Shown: positions 36,140 to 45,473 of the stretch, piece after piece | How the letters are laid out: every line of letters starts with the position of its first letter | Position numbering within the stretch: position 1 is the stretch's first letter | Assembly: GCF_907163105.1 (NCBI RefSeq) | Contig: NZ_OU015321.1 | Coordinates: 1,674,001-1,738,000 of the forward strand | Direction of reading: 5' to 3' | DNA: 64,000 bases | DNA from: Cloacibacterium caeni | Lineage (GTDB): Bacteria; Bacteroidota; Bacteroidia; Flavobacteriales; Weeksellaceae | Made by a program: the position numbers and the translations under genes | Notes under the pieces: model-generated | What the model was told of the DNA's origin: nothing | What the model saw: the letters and a program-made list of their open reading frames with translations, nothing else | The model's database searches: none

Positions 36140-36466
36140 ATGGAAGTCAATTCATTTTTACAAAACATACCGCTCAATTGGTACATCATTTTAAGTACTA
36201 CATTGTTTTGTTTAGGAGTTTTAGGAGTTCTCGTTCGTAAAAATGCCATCATCATTTTAGGATGTGTAGAATTAATGCTTAATTCTGTAAATCTACTTTT
36301 GGCTGCATTTTCTGCTTATAAAGGAGATGGACACGGACAAATTTTGGTATTCTTTATCATGGTAGTGGCTGCTGCAGAAGTTGCAGTAGGTCTAGCGATT
36401 ATCACTATGATGTATAGAAATACCAGAAATGTAGATGTAAGTATTTTTAACAAATTAAAAGGATAA
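36140..36466 (+). CDS. nuoK: NADH-quinone oxidoreductase subunit K
   Basis: A 108-residue membrane subunit with three TM helices. The buried Glu residues of the proton channel are present in GCVELMLNSVNLLL and AAAEVAVGLAI. The start is taken at MEVNSFL, 4 bases after nuoJ, rather than a codon inside nuoJ. Its stop TAA shares one base with the nuoL ATG. Confidence 0.94.
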   Translation: MEVNSFLQNIPLNWYIILSTTLFCLGVLGVLVRKNAIIILGCVELMLNSVNLLLAAFSAYKGDGHGQILVFFIMVVAAAEVAVGLAIITMMYRNTRNVDVSIFNKLKG

Positions 36467-38364
36467 TGCAGATGGAAAATTTAGTATACGCAATCGTTTT
36501 ACTTCCTTTGATTGGATTTGTAATCAACGGATTATTTGGAAAGCGCTTACCAAAAGCTTTGGTTGGCGGATTAGCTACATTAGTAGTATTCGCGGCTTTT
36601 CTAATTTCTGTAAGTATTTTTATAGGATTTCCTGCAGACGGAACACCAGTTATTGTAAAAGCATTTGAATGGTTCACCATCGGCGGAATTCAAGTGAATT
36701 TCGGGTTCCAAATAGACCAATTATCATTAATGATGATGATGATTGTTACAGGAATTGGTTCTTTGATTCACTTGTACTCTATTGGTTACATGAGCCATGA
36801 CAAAGGTTTCTACAAGTTTTTTACTTATCTGAATTTATTTATTTTCTCCATGCTTCTTTTGGTAATGGGAAGCAATTACCTTATTCTTTTCATCGGTTGG
36901 GAAGGTGTAGGTCTTTGTTCTTACTTACTGATTGGTTTCTGGTACGAAAATACAGAATATGGGAAAGCTGCTAGAAAAGCTTTCATAATGAACAGAATTG
37001 GTGACCTTGGTTTATTGATTGGTATTTTCCTAATCGCTTCACAAACCAATGCACTAGATTATCTTTCTGTAGCACAAAACGCTTCAAAATTTGAATTTGA
37101 CGGAGTGGTGATTATGTTTATCACGCTTAGTTTATTCATTGGAGCTATGGGTAAATCTGCACAGATTCCTTTATTTACATGGCTACCAGATGCGATGGCT
37201 GGTCCTACTCCGGTTTCAGCGTTAATTCACGCGGCAACCATGGTTACAGCTGGTATTTATTTAGTAGTACGTTCTAATTTCTTATATCATCTTTCACCGA
37301 GTACTTTAGACTTTATTCTTGTAATTGGTCTTGCTACTTCATTAATTGCAGCATTCATCGGTTTAAGACAAAATGATATCAAAAAAGTGTTAGCATATTC
37401 TACTGTTTCTCAGTTAGGACTTATGTTTATAGCACTAGGTGTAGAAGCTTATACTTCTGCTATGTTCCACTTAATGACGCACGCTTTTTTCAAAGCATTG
37501 TTATTCTTAGGAGCTGGTTCGGTAATTCACGCCATGAGTGGAGAACAAGATATGAGATTTATGGGAGGCTTAAAATCTAAAATTCCTGTAACGTATTGGA
37601 CTTTCTTAATCGGAACATTAGCCATTGCTGGAATTCCGCCATTGTCTGGTATGATTTCTAAAGACGAAATTTTAGTTGCACTTTGGGCTAAATCTCCAGT
37701 AATTTGGGGCTTAACATTGTTCAGTGCTGCTTTAACTGGAATTTACATGTTTAGATTGTTATTCTTAACTTTCTTTGGAAATTTCAGAGGAACAGAAGAA
37801 CAAAAACATCACTTACACGAAAGCCCAATTTCTATGACACTTCCTTTAGTTGTTTTAGCAATTCTTTCTGTAGTTGGTGGTTTCATTAATTTACCTCATT
37901 TCATAGGTCATGGTGAATATCAAAATTTAGCACATTGGTTAGAACCACTTTACGTATATGGAGCGAAACATGCAGAAGTTCCATTTAATATTGAAATGAT
38001 TCTTTTGGCGATTACATTAGTAATGGTAGCAACGGTATTCTTCATCGTAAGAAATATCTATGTTACTAAAAATAAAATGGCTCAACCAGAAGAAAATTAT
38101 AAAGGCTGGGAAAGACTATCAGCTAAAAAATTATTAATAGACGAACTTTATAATGCTACGGTAGTGAAACCTGTAGAAGGTCTTGGAAAAGGCACCAGAA
38201 TGTTTGATAAACTGATGGATAGATTCTTCAATTTTGTAGGTTTCGGAGCAGTAGATTCTGGAAGAGCGTTTAAAAAATTCCAAAATGGTAATGTAGAAAA
38301 TTATGTTCTCATTATGTCTTTGGCAATCGGTTTAATTTTAATTGTTAACTTTTTATTACAATAG
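36466..38364 (+). CDS. nuoL: NADH-quinone oxidoreductase subunit L
   Basis: A 632-residue antiporter-like pump subunit with about 16 TM helices and a long C-terminal lateral helix. The motif GWEGVGLCSYLLIGFWY carries the key Glu, and the Lys and His residues of the channel lie in MGKSAQIPLFTWLPDAMAG and LIHAATMVTAGIYL. It is the distal proton pump. Confidence 0.96.
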   Translation: MQMENLVYAIVLLPLIGFVINGLFGKRLPKALVGGLATLVVFAAFLISVSIFIGFPADGTPVIVKAFEWFTIGGIQVNFGFQIDQLSLMMMMIVTGIGSLIHLYSIGYMSHDKGFYKFFTYLNLFIFSMLLLVMGSNYLILFIGWEGVGLCSYLLIGFWYENTEYGKAARKAFIMNRIGDLGLLIGIFLIASQTNALDYLSVAQNASKFEFDGVVIMFITLSLFIGAMGKSAQIPLFTWLPDAMAGPTPVSALIHAATMVTAGIYLVVRSNFLYHLSPSTLDFILVIGLATSLIAAFIGLRQNDIKKVLAYSTVSQLGLMFIALGVEAYTSAMFHLMTHAFFKALLFLGAGSVIHAMSGEQDMRFMGGLKSKIPVTYWTFLIGTLAIAGIPPLSGMISKDEILVALWAKSPVIWGLTLFSAALTGIYMFRLLFLTFFGNFRGTEEQKHHLHESPISMTLPLVVLAILSVVGGFINLPHFIGHGEYQNLAHWLEPLYVYGAKHAEVPFNIEMILLAITLVMVATVFFIVRNIYVTKNKMAQPEENYKGWERLSAKKLLIDELYNATVVKPVEGLGKGTRMFDKLMDRFFNFVGFGAVDSGRAFKKFQNGNVENYVLIMSLAIGLILIVNFLLQ

Positions 38365-38367
38365 CAA

Positions 38368-39852
38368 ATGTTAGAAGCACTGTTACTTTTACCTTTAATT
38401 GGTTCAGGATTAGTTTTTGCGTTTAGAAACTCTAATAGCAAATATTTAGCAGTAGGAATTGCTTTCGTGCAGATGTTTTTAACATTCTACATGCTATCAC
38501 TATTTAATAATGTACCTACGGTAGACTCTCCATTACAATTTGAGATTGTCAAGCCGTGGTCATCCTATATTAAAAGCACATTACACTTCGGTGTAGACGG
38601 AATGAGCATGCTTTTGTTATTATTAACAAACATTTTAGTTCCATTAATTATTCTTTCTTCTTTCAATGAAAACAAGAAATACAATAATAATTTCTACGCG
38701 TTAATTCTATTAATGCAGTTTGGTTTAGTAGGTGTTTTCACTGCTCTAGACGGATTATTATTCTACGTTTTCTGGGAAGTAACGCTTATCCCAATTTGGT
38801 TCATCGCTGGACTTTGGGGAGACGAAGAAAAAAGAATTAAAGTTACTACTAAGTTTTTCGTATATACTTTTGTAGGTTCATTATTTATGTTCATTGGTTT
38901 AATTTATGTTTACAACCATGCTGCATCTTTTGAACTGACAGATTTGTATAACGCTAACTTAAACGAAGTACAACAAGTAGTGGTTTTCTGGTTAATTTTC
39001 TTAGCTTTTGCTGTAAAATTACCGATTTTCCCACTTCACAATTGGCAACCAGATACGTATACCTTCTCTCCTACTCAAGGAACAATGTTGCTTTCTGGTA
39101 TCATGCTTAAAATGGCTATTTATGGTGTTTTAAGATATTTATTACCTATTGCACCAACTGCTTTACTCGGAACTTCTGGACAAGTAGTGATGATTCTTTC
39201 TATTCTAGGAGTGGTTTACGGAGCGCTTATTGCGATTGTACACCATGATATTAAGAAAATTATCGCTTACTCATCGCTTTCACACGTAGGATTAATGGTG
39301 GCAGGTATTTTTGCTTCTGCTATTCTTACCGCTCAAGGAAATTTTACTTTCGAAGGAGCGCAAGGAGCTTTAGTTCAAACTTTTGCACACGGTATTAACG
39401 TAGTAGGTTTGTTCTACTGTGCTGATATTTTAATCAAACAATTTAAAACAAGAGACATCAGACAAATGGGAGGTTACGCTAAAGCGGCTCCTAAATTTGC
39501 TACACTTTTCATGATTTTATTACTTGGTTCTATGGGAGTTCCATTAACGAATGGATTCATCGGCGAATTTATTTTATTAAAATCTATTTTTGATTATGAT
39601 AAAGTGGTAGTCGTTTTTGCAGGTCTTACTATTATTCTAGCCGCAGTTTATCTGCTAAGAATGTATGGAAAAGCCATGTTTGGAACCGGTGATGAAAGAG
39701 TGGTAAGTACCTTAAAAGACATTTCTAATGTAGAATTTGTAGTATTGGCAAGTTTGGCTGTAGTGGTAATCGTATTAGGAGTTTTCCCAAGCGGTGTATT
39801 AGAAATGGTGAATAGTTCGTTGAAGTTTATCTACTCTTCTATTAAGGGTTAA
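38368..39852 (+). CDS. nuoM: NADH-quinone oxidoreductase subunit M
   Basis: A 494-residue antiporter-like pump subunit with about 14 TM helices. The Glu of FYVFWEVTLIPIWFIAG, the Lys of FAVKLPIFPLHNWQPDTY and IAYSSLSHVGLMVAG match NuoM. It starts 3 bases after nuoL. Confidence 0.95.
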   Translation: MLEALLLLPLIGSGLVFAFRNSNSKYLAVGIAFVQMFLTFYMLSLFNNVPTVDSPLQFEIVKPWSSYIKSTLHFGVDGMSMLLLLLTNILVPLIILSSFNENKKYNNNFYALILLMQFGLVGVFTALDGLLFYVFWEVTLIPIWFIAGLWGDEEKRIKVTTKFFVYTFVGSLFMFIGLIYVYNHAASFELTDLYNANLNEVQQVVVFWLIFLAFAVKLPIFPLHNWQPDTYTFSPTQGTMLLSGIMLKMAIYGVLRYLLPIAPTALLGTSGQVVMILSILGVVYGALIAIVHHDIKKIIAYSSLSHVGLMVAGIFASAILTAQGNFTFEGAQGALVQTFAHGINVVGLFYCADILIKQFKTRDIRQMGGYAKAAPKFATLFMILLLGSMGVPLTNGFIGEFILLKSIFDYDKVVVVFAGLTIILAAVYLLRMYGKAMFGTGDERVVSTLKDISNVEFVVLASLAVVVIVLGVFPSGVLEMVNSSLKFIYSSIKG

Positions 39853-39890
39853 AAAAATAATAAATTTTAGAATTTGTTTTTTGAGAATCT

Positions 39891-39918
39891 CAAATCTCAA
39901 ATCTTAAATCTCAAATCT
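39891..39918. repeat. Heptanucleotide array (CAAATCT/TAAATCT)x4
   Basis: Four heptamers CAAATCT, CAAATCT, TAAATCT, CAAATCT end 7 bases before the nuoN ATG. The unit is nearly the same as in the arrays before nuoH and nuoI. Confidence 0.88.
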
Positions 39919-39925
39919 ATAAATA

Positions 39926-41305
39926 ATGAGTGTTTTAGTAGTTTTATTCCTTACGGCAGTATTAGCATTATTTTCTGGAGTTTATAATCAAGGAAAATTT
40001 GCAAGATATATCGGAATTTTGGGACTTTTGGTTGCACTTTGTGTAAGCTTCTCTCCTGAGTTAGCATTTTTTAATCAATACAAATCTATGTTTGATTTTA
40101 ATGAAAATGCTGCTTTATTTACCAAAATTTCTTTAGTGGTTACATTGTTAATTTTCTTCTTAGGAGGTTTTGCATTTAACAATCACCGTAGTCACCAATC
40201 AGAATTATATTCGTTAATGTTATTTTCATTAATTGGGGCTGTAATTCTTTTCAGTTTTACAAATTTAGTAACACTATTTTTAGGAATCGAAATCTTATCT
40301 ATTCCGCTATATGTAATGGCTGGAAGTAACAAGACTGATTTACGCTCAAACGAAGCTTCAATTAAGTATTTCTTAATGGGAGCATTTGCTACAGGATTCC
40401 TTCTTTTCGGAATTGCATTAATTTATGGAAGCACAGGTAGTTTTGATGTTCATGTAATCAATACTTTCAGCGTAGCAAATCCTAAAGACTTAATGTTTGT
40501 AATGGGAATCATGTTAATGTTGGTAGCAATGGCATTTAAGGTTTCTCTAGCTCCTTTTCACATGTGGAGTCCAGATGTTTACCAAGGTGCTCCATCATTG
40601 ATTACTTCATTCATGGCTTCTGTAGTAAAAATTGCTGCATTCTTTGCCTTCTTCAAGGTTATGAATCTTGCTTTTGCAGGAAGCATCAAAGAATGGATTA
40701 ACATTCTAGGCGTTTTAGTCATCATCACGCTTTTATTAGCCAATGCAATGGGATTAGCACAAACCAATGCTAAGAGAATGTTGGCTTATTCATCTGTTTC
40801 TCATGCAGGTTATTTAGGCTTAATTTTCTTTGGAGCAAACAGCTTATCTGTATATAATTTAGCATTTTACTTATTCGCTTATTCACTCGCTACAGTTGGA
40901 GTATTTATGACTTTAATTTGGGTAGAAAAACTAAAAAGAGAAACTTCATTTGAAGCCTTCAAAGGTTTGGCAAAATCTGAACCTTTATTAGCGGTTGTAA
41001 CAGCAGTTTCATTATTATCAATGGCAGGTATTCCATTAACTGCTGGATTTGTAGCGAAATTTAACATTTTTGCTCAAGCGATGAACGGAGCTGCTTTCCT
41101 AGTTTTGATTGCTGTAATTGGTTCTGCACTAAGTATCGCTTATTATTTAAAACTGATTATTTCAATGTTTTTCCATACAGAAACTACATTTAAAAGTTCA
41201 GAAAAAGTAAGCATTACGTATAATATTATTGCAGTTTTCATCATTGTAGCAATTCTTGCAATAGGTATTTATCCAGACCTTTTCAAAGTACAATTCGGAC
41301 TTTAA
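39926..41305 (+). CDS. nuoN: NADH-quinone oxidoreductase subunit N
   Basis: A 459-residue antiporter-like pump subunit with about 14 TM helices. The Glu in FLGIEILSIPLYVMAG, the Lys in AFKVSLAPFHMWSPDVYQGAP and MLAYSSVSHAGYLGL identify NuoN. It is the last gene of the operon and is followed by a terminator. Confidence 0.95.
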   Translation: MSVLVVLFLTAVLALFSGVYNQGKFARYIGILGLLVALCVSFSPELAFFNQYKSMFDFNENAALFTKISLVVTLLIFFLGGFAFNNHRSHQSELYSLMLFSLIGAVILFSFTNLVTLFLGIEILSIPLYVMAGSNKTDLRSNEASIKYFLMGAFATGFLLFGIALIYGSTGSFDVHVINTFSVANPKDLMFVMGIMLMLVAMAFKVSLAPFHMWSPDVYQGAPSLITSFMASVVKIAAFFAFFKVMNLAFAGSIKEWINILGVLVIITLLLANAMGLAQTNAKRMLAYSSVSHAGYLGLIFFGANSLSVYNLAFYLFAYSLATVGVFMTLIWVEKLKRETSFEAFKGLAKSEPLLAVVTAVSLLSMAGIPLTAGFVAKFNIFAQAMNGAAFLVLIAVIGSALSIAYYLKLIISMFFHTETTFKSSEKVSITYNIIAVFIIVAILAIGIYPDLFKVQFGL

Positions 41306-41328
41306 TTAGAAATTCTTAATCAAAAAAT

Positions 41329-41366
41329 AAACACAATTCAGAAATGGGTTGTGTTTTTGTTTTTTA
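41329..41366 (+). terminator. Terminator of the nuo operon
   Basis: AAACACAA (41329-41336) pairs with TTGTGTTT (41349-41356), followed by a long T-rich run. Confidence 0.75.
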
Positions 41367-41377
41367 TAATTTTAATC

Positions 41378-41407
41378 ATTTGATTAAATAATTTGTTTAA
41401 ATCAAAT
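41378..41407. promoter_or_regulatory. Palindromic operator of the TetR regulator
   Basis: A 30-bp inverted repeat with outer arms ATTTGATT (41378-41385) and AATCAAAT (41400-41407) and partly symmetrical inner A/T blocks. It covers the -33 TTG of the tetR promoter, as expected for an autorepressor. Confidence 0.65.
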
Positions 41408-41424
41408 TTTTAATTGTACATTTG
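41393..41424 (+). promoter_or_regulatory. Promoter of the efflux operon
   Basis: TTG at 41393-41395 and TACATTTG at 41417-41424, spaced 21 bp. The box ends 4 bases before the ATG at 41429 and excludes the TTG at 41414 as start. Confidence 0.65.
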
Positions 41425-41428
41425 TTTT

Positions 41429-42058
41429 ATGAAAAGTGAAAAACAGATGAATGAACAAGAACAATCTACTGAAGAAAAAATTTTAGAAGCAGCTTCAGAA
41501 GTCTTTACTGAAAAAGGATTTGCAGGAACTAGAACCAGAGATATTGCCGAAAAAGCAGGAATAAATCTGGCATTACTCAATTACTATTTCCGAAGTAAAG
41601 AAAAACTTTTTGAACAAGTGATGAAGATAAAAGTGGTGTTACTCTTCGGGAAGATTTTACCTATTCTAATCAACGAGAAAACATCTTTAGAAGAAAAAAT
41701 AGACTTAGCTTCAGAAAAATATTTCGAAATTTTATCTAAAAATCCTAATCTTCCTCTTTTTGTAATCAGTGAAATTCAGAAAAAAAATTCTAACATCACG
41801 AAAATTATTCCTGTAAATAAAATTTTTGAAAATTCTGTCATCATCAAACAAATCAAAGAAAAAAGACCAGAAATAAATCCATTGCATTATTTAGTCAATT
41901 TCTTAGCGATGACTATTTTTCCTTTTGTAGCTAAACCCGTTTTTAACGCTTTTGAACTGACTAATGAAGCAGAATACCACCAATTCATTAGCGAAAGAAG
42001 AAAACTCGTTCCAATCTGGATGAAACAACTTTTAGAAATAAAAACTGAAAATCTTTAA
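41429..42058 (+). CDS. TetR-family transcriptional regulator
   Basis: A 209-residue repressor. The N-terminal helix-turn-helix is typical (ILEAASEVFTEKGFAGTRTRDIAEKAGINLALLNYYFRSKEKLF split over residues 18-60), followed by a variable helical ligand domain. It is the first gene of an operon with TolC, HlyD, two ABC ATPases and two permeases. E. coli CecR (YbiH) with ybhGFSR is an analogous set. The inducer is unknown, probably an exported substrate. Confidence 0.9.
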   Translation: MKSEKQMNEQEQSTEEKILEAASEVFTEKGFAGTRTRDIAEKAGINLALLNYYFRSKEKLFEQVMKIKVVLLFGKILPILINEKTSLEEKIDLASEKYFEILSKNPNLPLFVISEIQKKNSNITKIIPVNKIFENSVIIKQIKEKRPEINPLHYLVNFLAMTIFPFVAKPVFNAFELTNEAEYHQFISERRKLVPIWMKQLLEIKTENL

Positions 42059-42062
42059 AACG

Positions 42063-43313
42063 ATGGAAAAACTTAAATACATTTTCCTCTTTTTCATAGG
42101 GCTCATCAATGCCCAAGAAACCATTACCCTTGAACAATGTTACCAATGGTCACGAGAAAATTATCCTTTAATCAAAAAGCAAGAATTGATTAAAAAAGCA
42201 GAGCAATACACTACAGAAAATGCACTGAAAGGCTGGCTTCCTCAAGTAAACATTACAGCACAAGCTACTTACCAAAATGATGTGACTCAATTTCCCGTGA
42301 AATTGCCAAACATGAATGTAGAACCTCTCAGCAAAGACCAATACAAGGTTTATGCAGACATTTCACAAACGATTTACGATGGCGGAAACATCAAAAATCA
42401 GAAAAAATTGGCTTTGGCTCAATCTGAAATTAAAAACCAACAATTGGCGGTAGATTTAGATAAATTGAAAGAAAGAATCAACCAAATTTATTTCGGAATT
42501 TTATTAACAGACAAGCAATTGTTACAATTAAAGCTTACAAAATCAGACATTAATGAAGGCATCAAAAAAGCAGAAGCTCAATTGAAAAATGGGGTTATTT
42601 TCAGAAGTAATTTAGATGTTTTAAAAGCAGAATTGGTAAAAATTGAACAAAAAGAAATTGAACTTCAAGCAATAAAGCAAAATTTCGTGCAAATGCTTTC
42701 TTACTTCATCAAGAAAAATATCGACGAAAATACTCAACTCGAAACTCCTGAAAAAACATTAGTTACTGAAACCAACAACCGTTCTGAACTTAAATTATTT
42801 GATGCTCAAAAATCTTTAATTGAAACACAAAAGAAACTTATCAACACCAAAAATACTCCAAAATTGGGCGCTTTTTTCCAAGGTGGTTACGGAAAACCAG
42901 GTTTCAATATGCTCAAAAATGAATTTGACACTTTTTACATTGCAGGAGTTCGTCTCAATATTCCGATTACTGGATTTTATACCAAGAAAAATGATTTACA
43001 ATTATTAGACAATCAAAGTCAAGATATTGAAATTCAAAGAGAAAACTTTCTTTTCAATCAAAATTTTACAGAAATTCAACAAAAAAATGATTTAGATAAA
43101 ATTCAAAATCTTATTGATAAAGATGACGAACTCATCACGTTGAGAAAAAGTATTAAAAAGGCGAGTTTGGCACAATTAGAAAACGGTGTAATCACCACCA
43201 ACGATTATCTGCGAGAAGTAACCGCCGAAGAACAAGCAATTCTCACAAAAATTACCCACGAAATTCAATATTTATTGACACAATATAACTTGAAAGCTCA
43301 ACTAAATAATTGA
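42063..43313 (+). CDS. TolC-family outer membrane efflux protein
   Basis: A 416-residue outer-membrane channel protein. It starts with a short signal peptide (cleavage near INAQ) and then TLEQCYQWSRENYPLIKKQELI, typical of the TolC repeat. Two long coiled-coil regions flank short beta segments (VYADISQTIYDGGNIKNQ, VRLNIPITGFYTKKND). It forms the exit duct for the ABC transporter encoded downstream. Confidence 0.9.
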   Translation: MEKLKYIFLFFIGLINAQETITLEQCYQWSRENYPLIKKQELIKKAEQYTTENALKGWLPQVNITAQATYQNDVTQFPVKLPNMNVEPLSKDQYKVYADISQTIYDGGNIKNQKKLALAQSEIKNQQLAVDLDKLKERINQIYFGILLTDKQLLQLKLTKSDINEGIKKAEAQLKNGVIFRSNLDVLKAELVKIEQKEIELQAIKQNFVQMLSYFIKKNIDENTQLETPEKTLVTETNNRSELKLFDAQKSLIETQKKLINTKNTPKLGAFFQGGYGKPGFNMLKNEFDTFYIAGVRLNIPITGFYTKKNDLQLLDNQSQDIEIQRENFLFNQNFTEIQQKNDLDKIQNLIDKDDELITLRKSIKKASLAQLENGVITTNDYLREVTAEEQAILTKITHEIQYLLTQYNLKAQLNN

Positions 43314-43379
43314 AAATGGAAAGGGGAAATTAAACTTCTTAACAACTTCACGATTGTACAACTTTACAAAAAATAAAAA

Positions 43380-44351
43380 ATGAAAAAATATATTCTTCCT
43401 CTCCTAGTTTTGACCATTTTCTCTTGCAAAAGAGCAGACCAAGATTATGATGCTTCCGGAACTTTCGAAGCAGATGAAATCATCGTTACAGCGGAAGCTT
43501 CAGGTAAAATCCTTGAACTCAATCTCAATGAAGGAGATGCATTAACAGCCAATCAAAACATAGGTCTTATTGACGGAAAAGGCGTAGAATTACAAAAAGA
43601 ACAGGTTTTGGCTTCTATCAATGCCATCGAACAAAAAACCAATGATGCAGCACCTCAAATTGCAGTTCTGCAATCTCAGTTGGCTACACAAAATGCTCAA
43701 ATTGCTGTGCTTCAAGAGCAATTAAACAATGCAGTAAGAGAAAGAAACAGAACCGCCAATCTTGTAAAATCAGATGCTGCAACGCGCAAGCAATTAGATG
43801 ATTTAAACGGAAATGTTGTGGTAATTCAAAAACAAATTGCAACAGCAAAATCACAATCCGAAATTTTAAAACAACAGATTTCTTCTACTTTAGAACAAGT
43901 AAAAATTCAAAACAGAGCTATTTTAAGTGAAAAAAATCCTACCGAGAAGAAAGTTCTACAAATAGATGAACAATTGAAACATAATGTTATTTCTTCGCCC
44001 ATTAAAGGAATTGTACTTACCAAATACATGAATAAAGGCGAGTTTGCCACCATCGGAAAACCAATTTATAAAATGGCGAATTTAGATGAAATGACTCTAA
44101 GAGCTTACTTTACAGGAGACCAATTGGCAAAAGTAAAAGTTGGTCAAAATGTTAAAGTGCTCATAGATGCAGGTGACGAAAACACCAAAGAACTTACTGG
44201 AAAAATCTACTGGATTTCACAAAAATCTGAATTCACTCCCAAAACCATTCAAACCAAAGATGAAAGAGCCAATCTAGTATACGCTACCAAAATACATGTT
44301 AAAAATGATGGCTTTCTAAAAATTGGAATGTACGGAGAAGTGAAACTTTAA
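43380..44351 (+). CDS. HlyD-family membrane fusion protein (lipoprotein)
   Basis: A 323-residue periplasmic adaptor. The signal ends in IFSCKRAD, so Cys16 is probably lipidated. The lipoyl half-motifs (TAEASGKILELNLNEGDAL and VISSPIKGIVLTKYMNKGE) flank a coiled-coil hairpin (about 75-195). It joins the inner-membrane ABC permeases to the TolC channel and resembles YbhG. Confidence 0.9.
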   Translation: MKKYILPLLVLTIFSCKRADQDYDASGTFEADEIIVTAEASGKILELNLNEGDALTANQNIGLIDGKGVELQKEQVLASINAIEQKTNDAAPQIAVLQSQLATQNAQIAVLQEQLNNAVRERNRTANLVKSDAATRKQLDDLNGNVVVIQKQIATAKSQSEILKQQISSTLEQVKIQNRAILSEKNPTEKKVLQIDEQLKHNVISSPIKGIVLTKYMNKGEFATIGKPIYKMANLDEMTLRAYFTGDQLAKVKVGQNVKVLIDAGDENTKELTGKIYWISQKSEFTPKTIQTKDERANLVYATKIHVKNDGFLKIGMYGEVKL

Positions 44352-44373
44352 GTCTGATGTTTTTTAACACCCC

Positions 44374-44412
44374 GTCAAAATCTTTGATTTTGACACCCCT
44401 CTGAAAGAGGGG
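44374..44412. repeat. Two adjacent hairpins downstream of the HlyD gene
   Basis: Arms GTCAAAATC / GATTTTGAC (44374-44394) and CCCCTCT / AGAGGGG (44396-44412), both with triloops. They are not followed by a T run, so they are more likely repeat elements than a terminator. Confidence 0.7.
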
Positions 44413-44465
44413 AATCTACTCTAACATAATTAAACAGAAATAGAAAATATTTTCAAAATTAACGA

Positions 44466-44540
44466 GCCACGAAGTGGCGATTTATATTAGCATCGGGTAA
44501 AACCCGATGAAAAAAAAGAAATAATGAGACCACGAAGTGG
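44466..44540. repeat. REP-like hairpin cluster before the ABC ATPase
   Basis: GCCACGAAGTGGC (44466-44478) and a second copy of its core, CCACGAAGTGG (44530-44540), flank another hairpin CATCGGGT / ACCCGATG (44491-44509). All have GAA or AAA triloops. The ABC ATPase ATG follows 9 bases after the last one. Confidence 0.8.
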
Positions 44541-44549
44541 CGAAATCAA

Positions 44550-45473
44550 ATGATAGAAGTTAAAAATATATCAAAATCTTACGGCGAAAAAAAACAAAAA
44601 ATTCTGGCGGTAGATAACATTTCCTTTTCGGTAGAAAATGGAGAAATTTTCGGGTTGATTGGTCCCGATGGAAGTGGCAAAACCTCTATTTTCCGAATGC
44701 TGACTACCCTTCTTCATCCAGATTCTGGTTCTGCTGAAATTGAAGGACTTGATGTAGTTAAAGATTACAAAAAAATCCGAAAGATTCTTGGTTATATGCC
44801 AGGAAAATTTTCTCTGTATCAAGATTTAACTGTAGAAGAAAATCTAGAATTTTTCGCAAGTGTTTTCAATACAAGCATACAAGAAAATTATGATTTAATC
44901 AAAGATATTTATCAGCAGATTGAACCATTTAAAGACCGAAAAGCAGGGAAACTTTCTGGCGGAATGAAACAGAAATTAGCCCTTTCTTGCGCTCTGATTC
45001 ACAAACCAAAAGTACTATTCTTAGATGAACCTACAACAGGAGTTGACCCAGTTTCGAGAAAAGAATTTTGGGAGATGCTGAAACGCTTAAAACAACAAGG
45101 CATCACCATCGTGGTAGCAACTCCTTACATGGATGAAGCCACACTCTGTGACAGAGTCGCGCTCATGCAAAACGGGAAAATTTTAAAAATTGACACCCCA
45201 CAAAACATTTGCAATAGCTTCCCTGAAGATTTATACGAAGTAAAAACCGAAAATATTCCTGCTCTTATCAAAATACTTAAAGAATACGAAAACACTAAAA
45301 ACACTTATGCCTTTGGCGAATTTGTACACATGGTGATTAAAAAGGAAAAAGATTTTAAAAAGGAAACTTTGGAGAAATTTTTACAAGAAAAAAGATTTAA
45401 CAAAATTGAAATCAACAGAATAGAAGCAACCATAGAAGATAGTTTTATTCTTTTACTCTCAAATCATGAATAA
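44550..45473 (+). CDS. ABC transporter ATP-binding protein, subunit 1
   Basis: A 307-residue ATPase. Walker A GPDGSGKT, signature LSGGMKQKLAL and Walker B VLFLDEP are intact. The switch (H-loop) position reads VVATPYMDEA, so the usual His is Pro. This corresponds to the N-terminal half of E. coli YbhF. It overlaps the next ATPase gene by 8 bases, and the two probably form a heterodimer. Confidence 0.9.
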   Translation: MIEVKNISKSYGEKKQKILAVDNISFSVENGEIFGLIGPDGSGKTSIFRMLTTLLHPDSGSAEIEGLDVVKDYKKIRKILGYMPGKFSLYQDLTVEENLEFFASVFNTSIQENYDLIKDIYQQIEPFKDRKAGKLSGGMKQKLALSCALIHKPKVLFLDEPTTGVDPVSRKEFWEMLKRLKQQGITIVVATPYMDEATLCDRVALMQNGKILKIDTPQNICNSFPEDLYEVKTENIPALIKILKEYENTKNTYAFGEFVHMVIKKEKDFKKETLEKFLQEKRFNKIEINRIEATIEDSFILLLSNHE

